Assembly (NCBI RefSeq): GCF_021155765.1
Contig: NC_060112.1
Coordinates: 9,238,001-9,302,000 of the forward strand
DNA: 64,000 nucleotides
Direction: 5' to 3'
DNA from: Diprion similis
Lineage: Eukaryota; Arthropoda; Insecta; Hymenoptera; Diprionidae
The translations under genes were made by a program, and so were the position numbers. Below are positions 38,216 to 52,070 of the stretch, in pieces (position 1 is the first letter of the stretch; every line of letters starts with the position of its first letter). The notes under the pieces were generated by a model, which saw only the letters and a program-made list of their open reading frames with translations, did no database searches and had not been told where the DNA came from.

Positions 38216-40102
38216 TACTGTAACGCTAAATTCTGTTACCCTCTGACGAGGACTTACCGTTAACACTTTGGAGCTATTCTCTAATTATTCGATACGATAT
38301 TTAAATATAAGAAAAGGTACTCGTTGGGCGCCAGACGCTTCAGCGTCAATTTTTAAAGAAAAAGAAAAAGATATGATGGGGTAATAATAATTAGAGAACC
38401 CGTTGTATGGCTGGCTAGGCTCAGGTACTCACACGAACTGGTAGAGTGGCGGTATCCAAGGCAGTTACAACAATTACGGAAATAAGGAAGTAAAGAAATC
38501 AAGAAATAAGCTCGAATCAAGGAAATTAACAAGTCAATCAGTCGTGTATTATTAATCAGTTCACAAGCGGTAGATTAGTCAAATTTGTTACAGAAAGGTA
38601 GCAAAACGTAATTAGTCAACGAGAGTGGTTTACAAAATTTCATGCACAAATAAATAAAAATAACCGATACGATACAAAGCGGTAGGCAATACTAGTAAAG
38701 AAAATTAAAGATAGCGATAGTAATAGACAGTAGAAATCACAAAAGCAATTTTAGCATAAAATTGACGAGAAGCAGAGAAAATTAGAGATACAAAAGATAA
38801 TTATTCGGTAGTTACGAGATCGCTCAACGATAAGTTTTCGGAAATTAATTACAAAACGAAATCATGCAGTCACACAGCGGCTTACAGCACCCCAACGTCC
38901 GTGGACCATGATTCACAAAGATACTTCCATCATTTGATGGAAAGCTTTAAAAAGCCTTACCTTAGTCGGTGACGGTGTTAAACGACACTGTTTTTAAATA
39001 AAAATAAACTTAACTCAGCTAAAGAAAGAGGGAGTTGAATCTACGGGAAAGGAAAGAAGCTAACGATAGTGGGTGAGAAAACGGTAGAGAAACGGTAACG
39101 ATAGCGATAATAAGAAAGAACAGGAACGATAAAGGAAGAATAAGAAAAGTTGAAGGACTTCTAACTCAACGAGAGCAAGATATTCGATGTGCTGTCTCCT
39201 GGCGGGTTGAGCGTAGAATAGCCAGAGTTCGGAGTCTGGATCAACGATCTCGCCGTTGTCGATCGTCAGGTGATTCTTCCTCCTCATGGTCATTCAGTGG
39301 TCATTCGTTCCCCACCATAATTGGGTCATCCCTCTGGCGAATATCGGCTACGCGTGTCGACGATTATCGCTAGATGATGCATAGTTGACACCAACACGTA
39401 CTTTTCTTCGGCTGTTGAGTTATACTGTCCAGGTTGCCTGTCATTGGAGGTTTCCTTGACGAAGGCAGGTACGTAGGCTACCTCCGGAAGGTTACCGGAT
39501 GTAGTCCAACTCCACATTGTTTGCCTCCTCCGGCTTCGTCGTATAGGCAGTGGCCTTCTGCCCACGATATGTCACGAAGACCACTTACAGCAACTCAATG
39601 TTCGTGGACCATGACTCACACTGATTGCAGCCCTTACTGACAGGAAGGGTGCGTCGATCCTCAGAACGAAGGATTTATCAATTTTGGACGTAGTGTTTTG
39701 GGTTCGGGTAAGTCGGGGGACGACAGGCTGCGGTCTGCCCTTAATGTCGACCTTACGAAATCCGAGAAAGTAAGTAGGCATTCGAAGTTGTACGGGAGAT
39801 TCATGATTACGGAACGGTAGTTGAATTCGTCGGTAGCTGGAAGTGTAGTTTTCGGTAGATGTTGATCCCTCGGTGAATCAAAGAAATGTGTTGATCCCTC
39901 GATGATCGTGGTTGCGATACCTGGTTAGCTTGCGCCGAAGCGCGGGATTACAAGATTTATACAGAAAATATTAGTGACTAGTATTTTTCGCCTATTTCGT
40001 ATCGAGCTTTCTTGGAGTACACCGCCAGGGGACGCGTTTTCGGTAGTTTCCTTCAGATTTTTGGCCTTGTAACGGGCCATTCCAAAATGCCACGTTACAG
40101 TA
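38216..40102. mobile_element. Unclassified element with perfect 10-bp inverted ends
   Basis: The left end TACTGTAACG (38216-38225) is exactly the reverse complement of the right end CGTTACAGTA (40093-40102). The core begins TG and ends CA like an LTR, but no target duplication is visible. Inside, a 37-base segment recurs as an imperfect direct repeat (38881-38917 and 39584-39620, containing GTGGACCATGA). The minus strand has a TGGTGGGGAACG phrase near 39310 that could be a primer-binding site, followed by a 77-codon open frame (start 39293). GC content and codon texture differ from the flanks. It may be a solo or partial LTR retrotransposon; no gag or pol domain was recognised. Confidence 0.45.
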
Positions 40103-43100
40103 ACTAATGAATGGTAGCGATTTTTGGCTAATAACCTCCTTAATTAAAGTAGCTGGTACACTGAATCAAATTTATTGGTTGATAAAAAAAAAAAAAAAAA
40201 AATCCAGGTCCAAGCATTATGAGGGAATATTTAATTTTTGCTCCTTTTCGCAGTTTTAAACTTTATTCGCTTTTATTGCAACACACTGCATCAGGATGCG
40301 GTAAGGGAAAAAACATAATTGAATCACTTTATAAAATTGCCTCTAAGCGTTTGATAAATTTAGTAATATCAGTAAAAAGCATTGGTAATTAATTAATTCG
40401 AAATTATTGCTATCAGCATAAAGAATCTGAACAGCCTCTTGCATATACACCGATAAATTTAAGACGTTAGTTTCTCACTTCGACGGATTAGACATTATCT
40501 GGGGTTCGTTCTCTATTTCACCGAAAATATTACCGATAAATTTTACTGGTTTTATTTGAATGTTGTAGATTTTTCTACATGTTACTGTATTGTTGTACAA
40601 GTAAACTGTTGTGAAAGAACTGCTGAGATACGCTGCGGATTTTAATTAAACCGTGAGAATAATTCTTACATAGCGTGATGATCACTTTCTATTTTTAAGC
40701 CAAATATTACCGTAATTCATAAAAGCATATCGTCATCGTTTGCGTTCACTTATTATGCACATTTACATATCATGTATACGTATATCACTTTATAGTGATT
40801 CCCATCACGTAGTATCCGGTATAAATTTATAAAGTGAAGCTATGTTGCCAGGATTTCTTGAAAATCATTCTGTAATATCAAATTGCAACATTACTGGGAA
40901 ATTTTATCCGGACATTTTTGCCATTTGCATGAGTTCATGCGGCTTTTCTGAGACTTCGGACAAAAGATAAATACGTATATTAAACGAGAAATTGACAAAA
41001 GTCGAGTGTCAATTAGATTCTCTTTCTTCAAATTACAACAGGAGTCGCTTGTCGTAACGAATTGACTTCTGATTCGCGTTTCAACTACGTTTCCGGATCA
41101 TTTACTGCTACGTCAAACGCGCCTATCAAATTTCAACGTCTACTAATCTGTATGTAAATACAAGCGAAGTAGCTTGTGAGCTTACGTTTCCGCTCTGATC
41201 AACCATTCATTCACAAATAGCTGTATGGACGTCTACGTACGTTTCATTCTGAACGTAAATGCGCGGTGCATTTCACAAATATCTTTTCGATGAATCATAC
41301 GTTGTACACTATAATTTGATACATTCGTGCACTTACACGAGAGTTCCGCGTTCTTTTTTCCACACGTCTTTCATTTTCATCTAGGTAGACAAGTAGATTT
41401 TCTATTTTCTCTGCTACATAGATTGGTCAGGTAACGATACGCCGTACACAAAGAGCTGTTCTATAGTTTGTATATTCTAGTTGCGTTGGAATACAAGCCA
41501 GTCACTGATTGATGATTACAGATGTTAATATGATGTCATAAATCGTTAACATACCACGATTATACCATAAATTCATCATGATCCAAAAATTGGTTGTTGA
41601 AGGTATGTCGAAATTTTTTTTCACCAACTATAATGGTGACCAAAAATCGCTAAATCAAGAAAAGTTGAAGGCTTTTCCAGTGTGGCAGTTATTGAGGTTT
41701 CTTTTAGTCATTTGGAACGAATTTGAGCCCCATTATATGAACAGACTAATAATCTCTAGTCTGACTATAATCATCCCATTAATTACTGGAGATTCTGGAA
41801 TGTTTGCGGTATTTAGTCCCAGGGACTTACATGACGAAGTGTGAGAGGAAAGAAAACTTTGACCTCAGAAATGAAAACTATTCGTAGTATAAGGGAGAGT
41901 ATTCATGTAGAGTAAATCCTAACTTATCCGAACGTGAACTACACGAATCGTTGATTAAGCAAATGAATGGCAACGTAAGTATCACGAATTACAACCAAAA
42001 AATGAAAGATTTCATTTGTAATTCCTCTGTGGTTGGTCCTACGCTAATAGCTGAAAAGAGAAGAAAAAATCACAAATCCAGCTACGAATTTTCAGTTCCA
42101 GTGTATTTATTATGCCTTAGTTCAAGTACAAGTGTTCAGATATCAGTGTATATTACTTTGCCAACTTTTCGTATCGTATAATTATAATATGTTATACTAA
42201 ATACATTATAATTACAATCATATATTATACCAATAATTATAATTAATATAATATTTTCTACAATAGTATTGGGGTTCAAGATAAGAAAAATGAGAACATA
42301 AGAAGTCTGACTAATATATAAGGGGAAAAAATCGATATACATTGCATTAAACAGAATATGAACAATGTTTTATGAGACAGTTATTATTATAGTAGTTTGT
42401 CTGCAGCCAGGCTGCATGCTTTCAGGCGCAATTTTATTTTCAATTTCGTTATTGTTTATTGTCAACTGGAAACTAACGGATTGAGATAATACAAAGCGTA
42501 GCTCCCTTTTTGAAGCTGTTAGTACGCATTGATAAAAATCGGATCAGTCATTCGATCGCGTTTTAGAAAATTATTATTACGTGTATTTATCTTACGCTGT
42601 CTAGTCTTGTACTGACGGTAATAGCATTCCCCAGTTGATTGCTATCCATGCAATTTGAAATCAGACCTGTAAAGACTATAAACAAGTAGCATATTGTCAC
42701 CATGAAAAGCTTGACATCCTATTACAACTTATTTGCAACATATTAAACGTGTGAATGAAAGTCTGCAGTTAATCCCTCAGTTTCAAGATTGCATGATTGA
42801 AGGTTTCAGTGAATTCAAATGATCTCATGAGAGTTGGCATGATTTCTCAAGATTTCACAATATTTAAGACAGGATTCAATAAGATTTCAAAATATTTCAC
42901 AAGATTTCAAGATACTCTTGCGGTTTTAAATGATTTTGCACGATTTTATAAGTGGCTTTAATTATACACCAGATTTTTCTTATATTTATCGGTGAAAAAG
43001 TAAATTGTGTATGTGGAACAAATTAACAGTTAACAATATAAATGTATGTAGCAGTTGATATATTTTGTTTTTTGGAATACACACACAACATTTAAGATGT

Positions 43101-43742
43101 ATGTGGTATTTCACAACAACAGAAGAACCAGCAGTTACAGTTTAATATCTTATGTTCTTTTGGTAATAAGGTATAATAATACTGATAGTGAAACATGTAA
43201 AGTTATTAAATGGGTATTTCAAATTTCAAAATGGGTCTACTATTGTGCATAGCTTTACTTCGGAATGAGAAAAAAATTGATACGAAACCACTCACTTTGT
43301 TTTTATCGTCTATAATTATGTTCAACATTTACCATAACTGCTATAAGAGTCATATATTATAGTTAGTTTTGTGATTATCCTATATTCATATCTTTTCATC
43401 ATTATAAACTGTAAGAATGCATATCACACTTTATCTAAGACATCCTGTGTAGATATGCAAAAAGGTCGGTCAACTTCTGAACAAACAAACACGGTTGGGC
43501 TACGAGGTGGATTTTCATTTATTACACTAAAGATATAAAAAAAAAAATTGCTGCAATTCAGATTTTCAACGTTGGATCACCCTTAAAGAAACTTGTATCA
43601 ATTAATCATATTTCTGCATTCATGCGACAAGTGTTGATAAAAAACTATGAAGTTGTATTACCGAGGCAGTGATGTTTGATGTTAAAACGTCGATAAATTT
43701 ACAGTCGAAATTTTGTCTCTTAAACTTTTAGTTTATCTATCG
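40103..43742. other. Intergenic sequence, no gene recognised
   Basis: Contains an A-run at about 40184-40201 and a GATTTCA-rich repeat near 42780-42960. An 88-codon open frame at 41578-41844 matches nothing I know and has no exon-like surroundings. Confidence 0.5.
42780..42960. repeat. Degenerate GATTTCA-type repeat
   Basis: Imperfect units such as AAGATTTCA and CACAAGATTTCA recur at irregular 10-20 base spacing. The tract resembles that at 59806-60170. Confidence 0.5.
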
Positions 43743-44139
43743 AAAAGAGCATTCATTTACGTTGTCGAAATTTTTATCTTAATTTGTTCTTGAATTGCGA
43801 ATTTTCTGAAAATTTCTTTTTCAAATATAATTCGAAAACGAAAAAAGTTAAGGTATGTTTTGTTCGTCTCAAATCTTGGATTAATGAAACAAAAAATGAA
43901 AAAATATGTCTTATAAAATTCACGTAACTTTTGCAAAAATTAATAAAAAAAAAAATTACTTTCGTGATGACAGTTTCGTTTCAGTGTCATGCAAAAAATA
44001 TTCACAAAAGTAGAAATATCCTTTTGACAACCCTGCGATTTTCAGTTTATTAATAGAAAAACTTGAACAAGTACTTTTCAGAAATTCATAATTCAAGAAC
44101 AAATTAAGACAGGAATTTAAAAAATTAATGAATACTCCT
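43743..44139. mobile_element. Foldback (MITE-like) element
   Basis: The left arm (about 43743-43812) and right arm (about 44074-44139) are imperfect inverted repeats of about 65 bases. Their best block is CTTAATTTGTTCTTGAATT and its complement. There is no coding capacity of its own and target duplications were not identified. Confidence 0.55.
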
Positions 44140-46460
44140 GTCCTCTTTAATCGGGGGAGTGAAATTTTCAAAATTGAAGTGACTCGACAATTAAACCTTA
44201 AAATCTTGTGCCAATTCAAAAGTGTAATAGCGCAGTAAACAGTATCGTATAGTAAAATTGTGCGCATTTTATGGTTATTATTTATCCGTGAATGAAGTCG
44301 AAATTTTTCAAGCATATGAAATATACATGCATTTCTTGCAAATAATCTCATTTCATTGAAACTGGATAAAAAAAATTGACCATGTGATTACTGAGCTTTT
44401 TTTTCGTTTCAAATGTATATTATTTCTCATGAATGAAAAATTAGTTCTCTGAAAAAATATAATTTTGCATAATTTCGAAGATGGTTAGGCCACGGATAGA
44501 CAACATGAACACTTTTCCACGCTTATATAAGTAGCTACAAAATAACTTGTTACATCATATTTTTCGCGTTATTGAATGATATCTTGTAATTAAGCTCGTA
44601 CATCAGCAATTTATCACCAACCGTGCTAGAGTTAAATGAATGACGTTACCAGGAAGTAACTGGAATGGCTAACGAGATCAACAATCTAATAATTAAACTA
44701 ACAAAGATTACTCTTGTTCAAAAAGCCTTCAACTCATCCATCGATTGAAACGTCTGATAAACAATTCTCTGCTACGCCTTGAAGTAAACAATTTTTTTCA
44801 CATTCGTGCATCTCGAATTGCATATCCTTAGGCGCTCGAGCATCTGTTAAGGGCATCTTCCTAAGAGAACGTCCGTATCTTTGATGCGTCATAGTATTTC
44901 CGTTCAGTCATTTCCTATTTCTTTTATAAATATGAATAACGAACCGTCTTAAGCAACACTTAAATCTGGAAGTGACACACGAGTGCTCTTATCGTCAATG
45001 TCGTTGACTTATGACTTTTCCTGCATGAATATCACATCTGATTGTCAGTGCCATTTTCGCGATTAACAGTCACCTTAATTAGCGTTATTTCATTGTATTA
45101 CAAAACGCTGGAGAAATAATTTCTTAATTTTTATTCTAATGGGTCCTTTCCATGTTTGAAACAAATTTCTGAAATTTCTGTCCCTAAGGATAAAATATAC
45201 AGATTGGTTGGTCAGACATTGTGTTTTAATTAAACAGTTTTTTCCACAAAATTCTATCACTAATCATATATCTTCGTGCATGACTAAAAATTATATGTTA
45301 AAATCCTGAAATCGTTTTTGAATTGTTAAAAAAAAGGTCTGAACACAAAAAGTTTTTATTTTCATCTGAAAATTTACACCCTAAAAACCAAGAGCCAAGA
45401 TCCGATGATGGTATTAACGTTGCTAAACTTGTTTTCAAGGTCAAAATGACACGGTCAAAGTTCTCACTTGACCGTACGCGTGGAGGTATTTATTACTATA
45501 TAAACTGGAAGAAGGAAGAGATCATCGAAGTTTGCAGGGAACTCGTTAGGTCAGTTTTCTCATCTTGAATAACGTTTTTTTCTCTCTTTGTAAACTGTAG
45601 TGTGTATTTGTGAAGCTTTCACGAGTTTCTTATACTTTTTGAGAAGAGTTGCGAGCTTTGGGAATGAAAATATTTCGTACGAATAAATTACTTACGCACG
45701 AATTAGTCGTTTGTTTAATCAAAGAACTGTTTTATACTAATTGGAATAAACTTGACTGAACTTACTATAAATTTCGATTTCCCGTCACGCTCCAAAGCAC
45801 AAATCTGGACATGGATTATTAAAATAGAACAATTAGAAACGACTTTGATGTCAGAGAGAACGTCTCTGTACAAGATAACGTCAGTCAGATTTGAAGATGA
45901 TGAAAATGTTTATCTTTGATAATATTCAGAAAGTATAGCCTATTGATCCTTAATTGCATCAAATCTATTTTTGAAGGATTCGATTCAAGTCAGCCATCGT
46001 CAATTCACTCGGTTCAAAATAGGTTTAGCGATTTATTTCTATACATAGACTCTCATGGCTCGTTTCAGGTACCAAAGTATTATCGGCAAAATGTATTTTT
46101 TAACCCGGTAGAACCGGCTGGCGGATCTTGGAACGGAATTTAGGTCGGTCTGGCGCCTCGCAAAGAAGTCAATGTCGTTCGAACGCCCTCGAGGCACAAA
46201 TGAACGCAAATCTCCTACCTGGACCTACACTACGAATTACGAAATTCAATCCGCACTCAAGCTGCCACGATACATTGAATCGATAATCGCTAGTTTGCGT
46301 ATCTATATAACTGCAGGTGTACACAGCTTACTTTGTTCCTGCACCTATCGCGACATTAACGAAAAAATATCAACAATAGTTTGACAAATATTTTGGAAAT
46401 ATATACATTAGGGTGGCGCAAAAAAACCGACTATTGTTTTTTTTTTTTTTGAGTCTCGTG
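44140..46460. other. Intergenic sequence, no gene recognised
   Basis: No recognisable exon, RNA gene or transposon domain. The patch at 45980-46330 is somewhat GC-richer but its short open frames resemble no family I know. Confidence 0.5.
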
Positions 46461-46975
46461 TGACAAAATGTTAGTTTTTGATTTTTTAAAAGCCCACTCC
46501 AAAGGACAGCTCAAAAATAAAATTTTAAGAGGTCACTCCAAATTTTCTAAAATGTCAAAAATTGTCAAAAAATTACATTTAAAAAATTATATTTTCAGTA
46601 TTTTGTTTGATTTTTAATTCATGTCGTGGTGTATTGTTATCGATTCTTTCTTATTAAATTGAAGAAAAAAAATTTATGAAATTTTAATATGAATAGTAAA
46701 AGGTCGCTCGAAAAGATCTAAAGAAATGCGGCAAAAAATTGAAAAAAAATTATGAACGACCTTTCAAAATTCAAATTTTGAACTGAAACTTTCGGAAACT
46801 TATTTTTTTTTTGTCTATGAAATTATACCGTAACGAGAGAAAATTAAAAAAAAAAAAAATTGATTTTTGACGATATCTGACATTTTAATAAATGTGGAGC
46901 GAATTCTTAAAAAAAAATTGTTTTAACTGTCCTTTGGAGTGGGCTCTTGAAACATCAAAAACTAACATTTAACAA
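46461..46975. mobile_element. MITE-like element with long inverted arms
   Basis: Arms of about 130 bases (46463-46590 and 46845-46975) are imperfect inverted repeats. The outer block AGCCCACTCCAAAGGACAG on the left pairs with CTGTCCTTTGGAGTGGGCT on the right, and ATGTTAGTTTTTGAT pairs with ATCAAAAACTAACAT. The centre is A/T-rich and non-coding, which fits a non-autonomous foldback transposon. Confidence 0.75.
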
Positions 46976-49900
46976 CTAACACATAAAAACTACAAAATTC
47001 AATGTATCTATACTAATGTACAAAATCATTTGTCTGTTTGGATGAAATTGTTCCTTAGGTGTATTGGGAAAATTAATTTAAAATATAAAAATTATTTATT
47101 ACATATATTTTAGATTCTTTTGGGGAGAGTCGAAGTAAATGCATTGCACAGACTTTGTATGAATGTATCCTTTGAAATACAAAGAATTCGAATTGTTGCA
47201 TAGGTTAATAAAATTAGCAAAATTTTTCTGCGTACATGTGATGAACCGGATGAATTTCAACTTATTTTTCTTCCGATCTAGGCAAACTGTTTCTCAGATT
47301 TCATTCAAGTCATAGCTGGAAGTTTACAACTATCCGTAGCCTTATACCACAATTTACTACGGACCGAGCATCATTTATTGTTAAACAACAACTGACGGCT
47401 GATCATGTATGATGTGTTTGCGGTGGAGCAACGTTGAATTGACGGGTATTCATTTAAAAGCAATTAGGAATCGTTGGTTAAAGCTTGACAGGCTCTGACG
47501 ATGAGAGGATAAGTTAGTTGCTGAACTATATTGTTTACCCATATATTGTCGCTGTATAACTGCTCTGCTTCAGCCATTTTTCTCTTGCTACACAGGTCAA
47601 TGTATAAGCGAGTCGTTAATCAAGTCAACGAGCTGACGTGTGAAGTTTTCTTACATTAATAATATACATCAGTATAATAAACTAGAATTATTTTCTCGGG
47701 ATACTATAAAACCTGATAGCTAAAGTAACCGCGCAGTTGACGCTTCGCAGCTAATGTAAGACGATTCAATTGTCAAACTGAGTACAAAGTTAACTGAATA
47801 ATTATACTTATACCAGAGAATGGAGTACTGTAGATAGAAAATTATGGCTGCTTCCAAGAGGCGTACATTTAAAGAAATTGGCTTTGGTTGGTTAGACAAA
47901 AATTAATACTTTTTACTAATTTCATCACGAGATAATCGTACGTTAAGTATTTGTCAAATTAATATATTCGTCAGCTACGAAGATCTCTTCAAGAGCAAAA
48001 AAAAAAAAATAGAAAATGCTGAAATAATATTAAAAAACTTTATTTCTTCGATAAATACTGAATGTGCGAGTATTTTGTAATGAAATCAATAAAAAGTAAA
48101 GATTTTTGACCAACGATACTTCTTAATTATGTTAGTCATTAGTTCTTTAGGATATTTTTATTTTAGTCAGAATTATAATACCGTCGGTATTGTATCGAAA
48201 AAAATGAATATCCGGAAACCGCAGAAATGTGGGAAATGTTACGTTTGTAAATTGTGCATTTCATAGTCTTGGCATAACAACATATGCCACGCTACAGCAA
48301 AGTCACAGGCAGACAGACAGACGCGTCCTTCGTCAGCAAACACGCCTTAATTTTAAACAAAGTACGTAAGGTAGATAGGAATGTATAATAATCTCTTGAA
48401 CGCAATCACAAGACCGAATTTAATGCGGCTTTATCTAACGTCAAAACAGTTGAATTGTAAACAGTTTTACACGAGCCCGTAGAAAATATTCCTCTCGCGA
48501 TAACATTCCATTCTCCATTATAGACGCAGACTTGTCTAACGTATTTCTTAAAAACACATTTCTGCAAACGACATTTTTGGCGACCTTAAAAACCTTATAT
48601 TTTTCACTTTCATGAGTCAGCAATAAACAGCACGCCATATTGTATCAGACAAACACGATGAAACTCTACAGAATGATTGGTTGACCAAGAATTTTCACGC
48701 AGGCTTGCCACTTCAAACTTCAGTTGCCAAATGCGGTTTTTGGAGGTTATGCTACAGATGCGCATTCTTTAGGTTGGACTAACTGAATTTTCATTTCTTT
48801 TCTCGTCAACTTACCGACGACTGATAACTGCTACTATTCGTCGTAAAAATATATTTTCAATTCGTCACTTGCAGCCGGAGAGTTTCGTGCAAGTTGGCTC
48901 CCCTGCTTTGCGGGCAAACTCGCCGACCAATGAATTTCAATCATTTTGGGCAGACACGCATACATAATATAGATGCACTCGTGTCATGATAAAAACACGA
49001 GTAATACATGGTTTTAATCATGTTTAATACAATAATTTATTTGTTCATTGCGATAATGGCTAGTTTCAATCTGCATAATGTTTCCAGCTGTTTTCTTAGT
49101 TCACTTACTGCACCATGCATTGTAGTTTACTACAAATAATTATTTTCCTCCATCTTTTTTCCCTTCTTGTTATTTCCATTGTAATATTGAAGATCGGATT
49201 AGCCGATCCTTCGCTCAGAATCAACCCGCTTCAAAGTCTGAAAAGGTTAAGATCAAACCCTCCTACTTGATGTCGTGAAACGACGCATTGAAAATAATGC
49301 ATCGAGAAATTACGGCTACGATATAGATTCTAGGATATTGAAACCGATCTTGATTATACGCTGGCATACCATTTATCTCGATTATTCGAAGGCCGAGCAA
49401 TAAACGCATAGATCATGGTTATGGATTTATAGTGTACAATGTACATGGTATAGGTACAATATTATGTGTATATGTACATAAAACTTAGCGTCGTTGTTAG
49501 AATTTTTATCTGAATACTTTGAAACTTTCGTGTATAAACAAGCTTGAAAACTCGCGAAGGATATCCATCGTTCAATTGTAAGAAGCTTGTTAAATATCGT
49601 TACGAAACTCATCAGTGATATCTAGTATTCACAATTAAATAGACAATGTGCTTCGACAGTTCGTAAATCTGTGATTTTATTGATCTTGAAAGCGGTGAAT
49701 TGCTATGAATAAATATTCCGTAATAAATGAATATATCAACTTCATTATTTTTTATTACATTTTTGGTTTTGTGGTGCTAGTGGAACCGATTTGTTACATT
49801 TTCATTGCATGCAGAGGTCCAGATAAAAAATCATTACAAACAATTTAAAAGTTTCCAATTATCCATAACCTGAAATATAATTATAATTATGAAAAATTTA

Positions 49901-50965
49901 ACAATTACTTTCATTCAGTTTTCGTGATCCGAACAGCTGGTAATGGATTTGAATTCAGACGTGATTACGTCTTCTTTATAATGTCTGCTACATTCCTGGT
50001 ATTCGTCTGTTATAATAGACGTCATGAGTGTAACGTTGAATGCTAACTATATACATGCGTGTAAATGAAATGTAGGTCCTTTTTTCCGTGGAAATTCCTC
50101 AGCAGATGTTCCAAACCTCTTCGCGTCGAATCTCTTCTTCCTGTTTTTCAACCGAACCATTCGTGTAAACGATAGCGTGATCGTACATTTTTTTTGGGGT
50201 GAAATTCTGATGTCAATTTATTACTCAATTGATCAATCATTTGAAATAATCGATAAACTTTATTCAAGAGCGTCAATTCTATTAATAAATACTCTAAAGT
50301 TCACTCATAAAAAATATTTAAGAAAACAAAATTATTTAGTTTTAATTACAAGAAAATGTGTTTTAAATTCTTATTCAGGGTGCGTTCCGAAACTACCTGG
50401 CAGCGTTAAAAACTCCCTAGGACAGTGGCAGAGCTACTTATAAACTTGGCATCGCAAAAGAGATAAAAGATTGTTGACAGCACCGGAAGATAATTTCGGA
50501 ACGATTGCTTAGTGTTGTTATAATTGTCTAAACACTAGAATTTTTCTTTACAACAACGTTAAATATCTTAATTTAGTTTACTAACTTTTTTAAAATTTAA
50601 ACAAGGCCATAGAATAAATTTAGAAGAACCTATATATATTAATACGATTGACCATAATCGAAAAAAATACTAACACATACTAGATTTACTAGTTTAGAGA
50701 AGAAAAAAAAAAACTTGTGACGTTCACTTTTGTACCCTGCAGACTGCCTCTTTCGAATCGAGTAAAAAATGAAAATAGTTACAAAAAGACTGCGTCAAGT
50801 AACCAAAACTAGAAATTTTTCCTAATACCGTGTGTCTCGAAACGGTGGAAAACTGGTGTCTGCGGTATATTTACAGTCTGTAGGTATACTTACAACGTGA
50901 CTCCATCGAATGCTGCGCCAATGTCAAAGAGGAAACATAAACGTTGTCGGCTTGCGGGCTTCTAG
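46976..50965. other. Intergenic sequence, no gene recognised
   Basis: AT-rich, without recognisable exons or RNA genes. It forms the distal 5' flank of the second TNF-ligand-like gene. Confidence 0.5.
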
Positions 50966-51040
50966 TCAGTCTGTGTCGCGCTGCCGAGATCGTGTAGTCG
51001 CTGTTCTCCTAATCGTGGTTGAGCTCGGATTGTCTCCGAG
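50966..51040 (+). promoter_or_regulatory. Probable promoter and 5' UTR exon of the second ligand-like gene
   Basis: TCAGT initiator at 50966-50970 (TCTAGTCAGTCTGTG) opens a GC-richer stretch that runs to a donor, CCGAG/GTAATT, at 51040/51041. The matching acceptor before the coding exon was not resolved. Confidence 0.4.
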
Positions 51041-52070
51041 GTAATTTGATAAGTCCCTGAGAAGAGGGCGCATCGAGATAACGAAAAAGTTTGAAACGAG
51101 ATAAAAATAAGTAACAAACGAAAAAAAAAAAAAAAAAAGAAAAGCAATAAATAATAATAAAAAAGTAAAAAGAAAATATATACGCAACCGATGTTAATAA
51201 TTGGTTTTTATATTTTGACCCAGAAATAAAAAGAGGCTGATTTATAAGCCGCAGGAAGCGAGGGCGTTTAAAAGGAAGAAACAAAAGACACCGCTTCCGA
51301 CGTCTTCGGTTCGAGAATTTCAAAGTTACCGAACAGGTTTTTGGTCCAGTCTCAGTGTATGGAGATTGTGCCCCGAAGGACTGCAGCTAACGTCTTTGTG
51401 TATCGTAGATCTATAAAGATTTCTTTATTTTCTACATCTCCGCGAGGCGCCGGTGGATTGCTTCACCTACTTGTAACGAGTTTCCGAAATTCAAGTCGAA
51501 TTAGAACTTGTGGAAATTCTGAATTCTTCACAGTTAGGGATTGATGAAAAAAAAATAATGGGAATATTATATTTTCCTCATATCTGAGTCAATGTAAAAA
51601 ATATTTATCGGAAGGAGAAATTATTGCATATGATTCTTCATATATGTATTTGTATTATACATAATCGAATCACTCCATCCAAGGTTGAAACCTGCCCGAT
51701 TAACAGTAAATTCAATTTTGCAATTCCGGAATTGGTACCTACGCAATTGTCAAGTTTGCAATCTTAATTGTAACCAGACCACCTTGACCGACGAATGCAA
51801 CTGTTGACCGAGCGTCGAGGTCGTCCTCGAATTTTGGCACAATCTTTAGAGAAGTTATCCGACGTAAACCGCAGACAAGGAACGGAATCGCTGCGATCAA
51901 GCTGCTGGTGTAAATCTTTGTAGAAAAATAAAAAGTATAATGAGTGCTTAGCTAGGAATAATAAGGCTATTCGATAAATTGACGACATTTTAAGAAGAAG
52001 AGAAGACAGAAGAAGGTAACTGATACCGAAAGCTTCTTTCGAACGTATTTCGATCTCCTTCGATGCCTGC

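Noticed and set aside
41578-41844. 88-codon open frame with hydrophobic centre
   Set aside because: No known homology, no signal of splicing or repeat context; similar frames are expected by chance in 13 kb of AT-rich DNA.
43956-44351. 131-codon minus-strand frame
   Set aside because: It overlaps the arm of a foldback element and has low-complexity, AT-driven composition.
5301-50670. Short shared phrase TGACCATAATCGAAAA near 5301 and 50650
   Set aside because: Only about 16-20 matching bases in AT-rich DNA; too short to call a repeat family.
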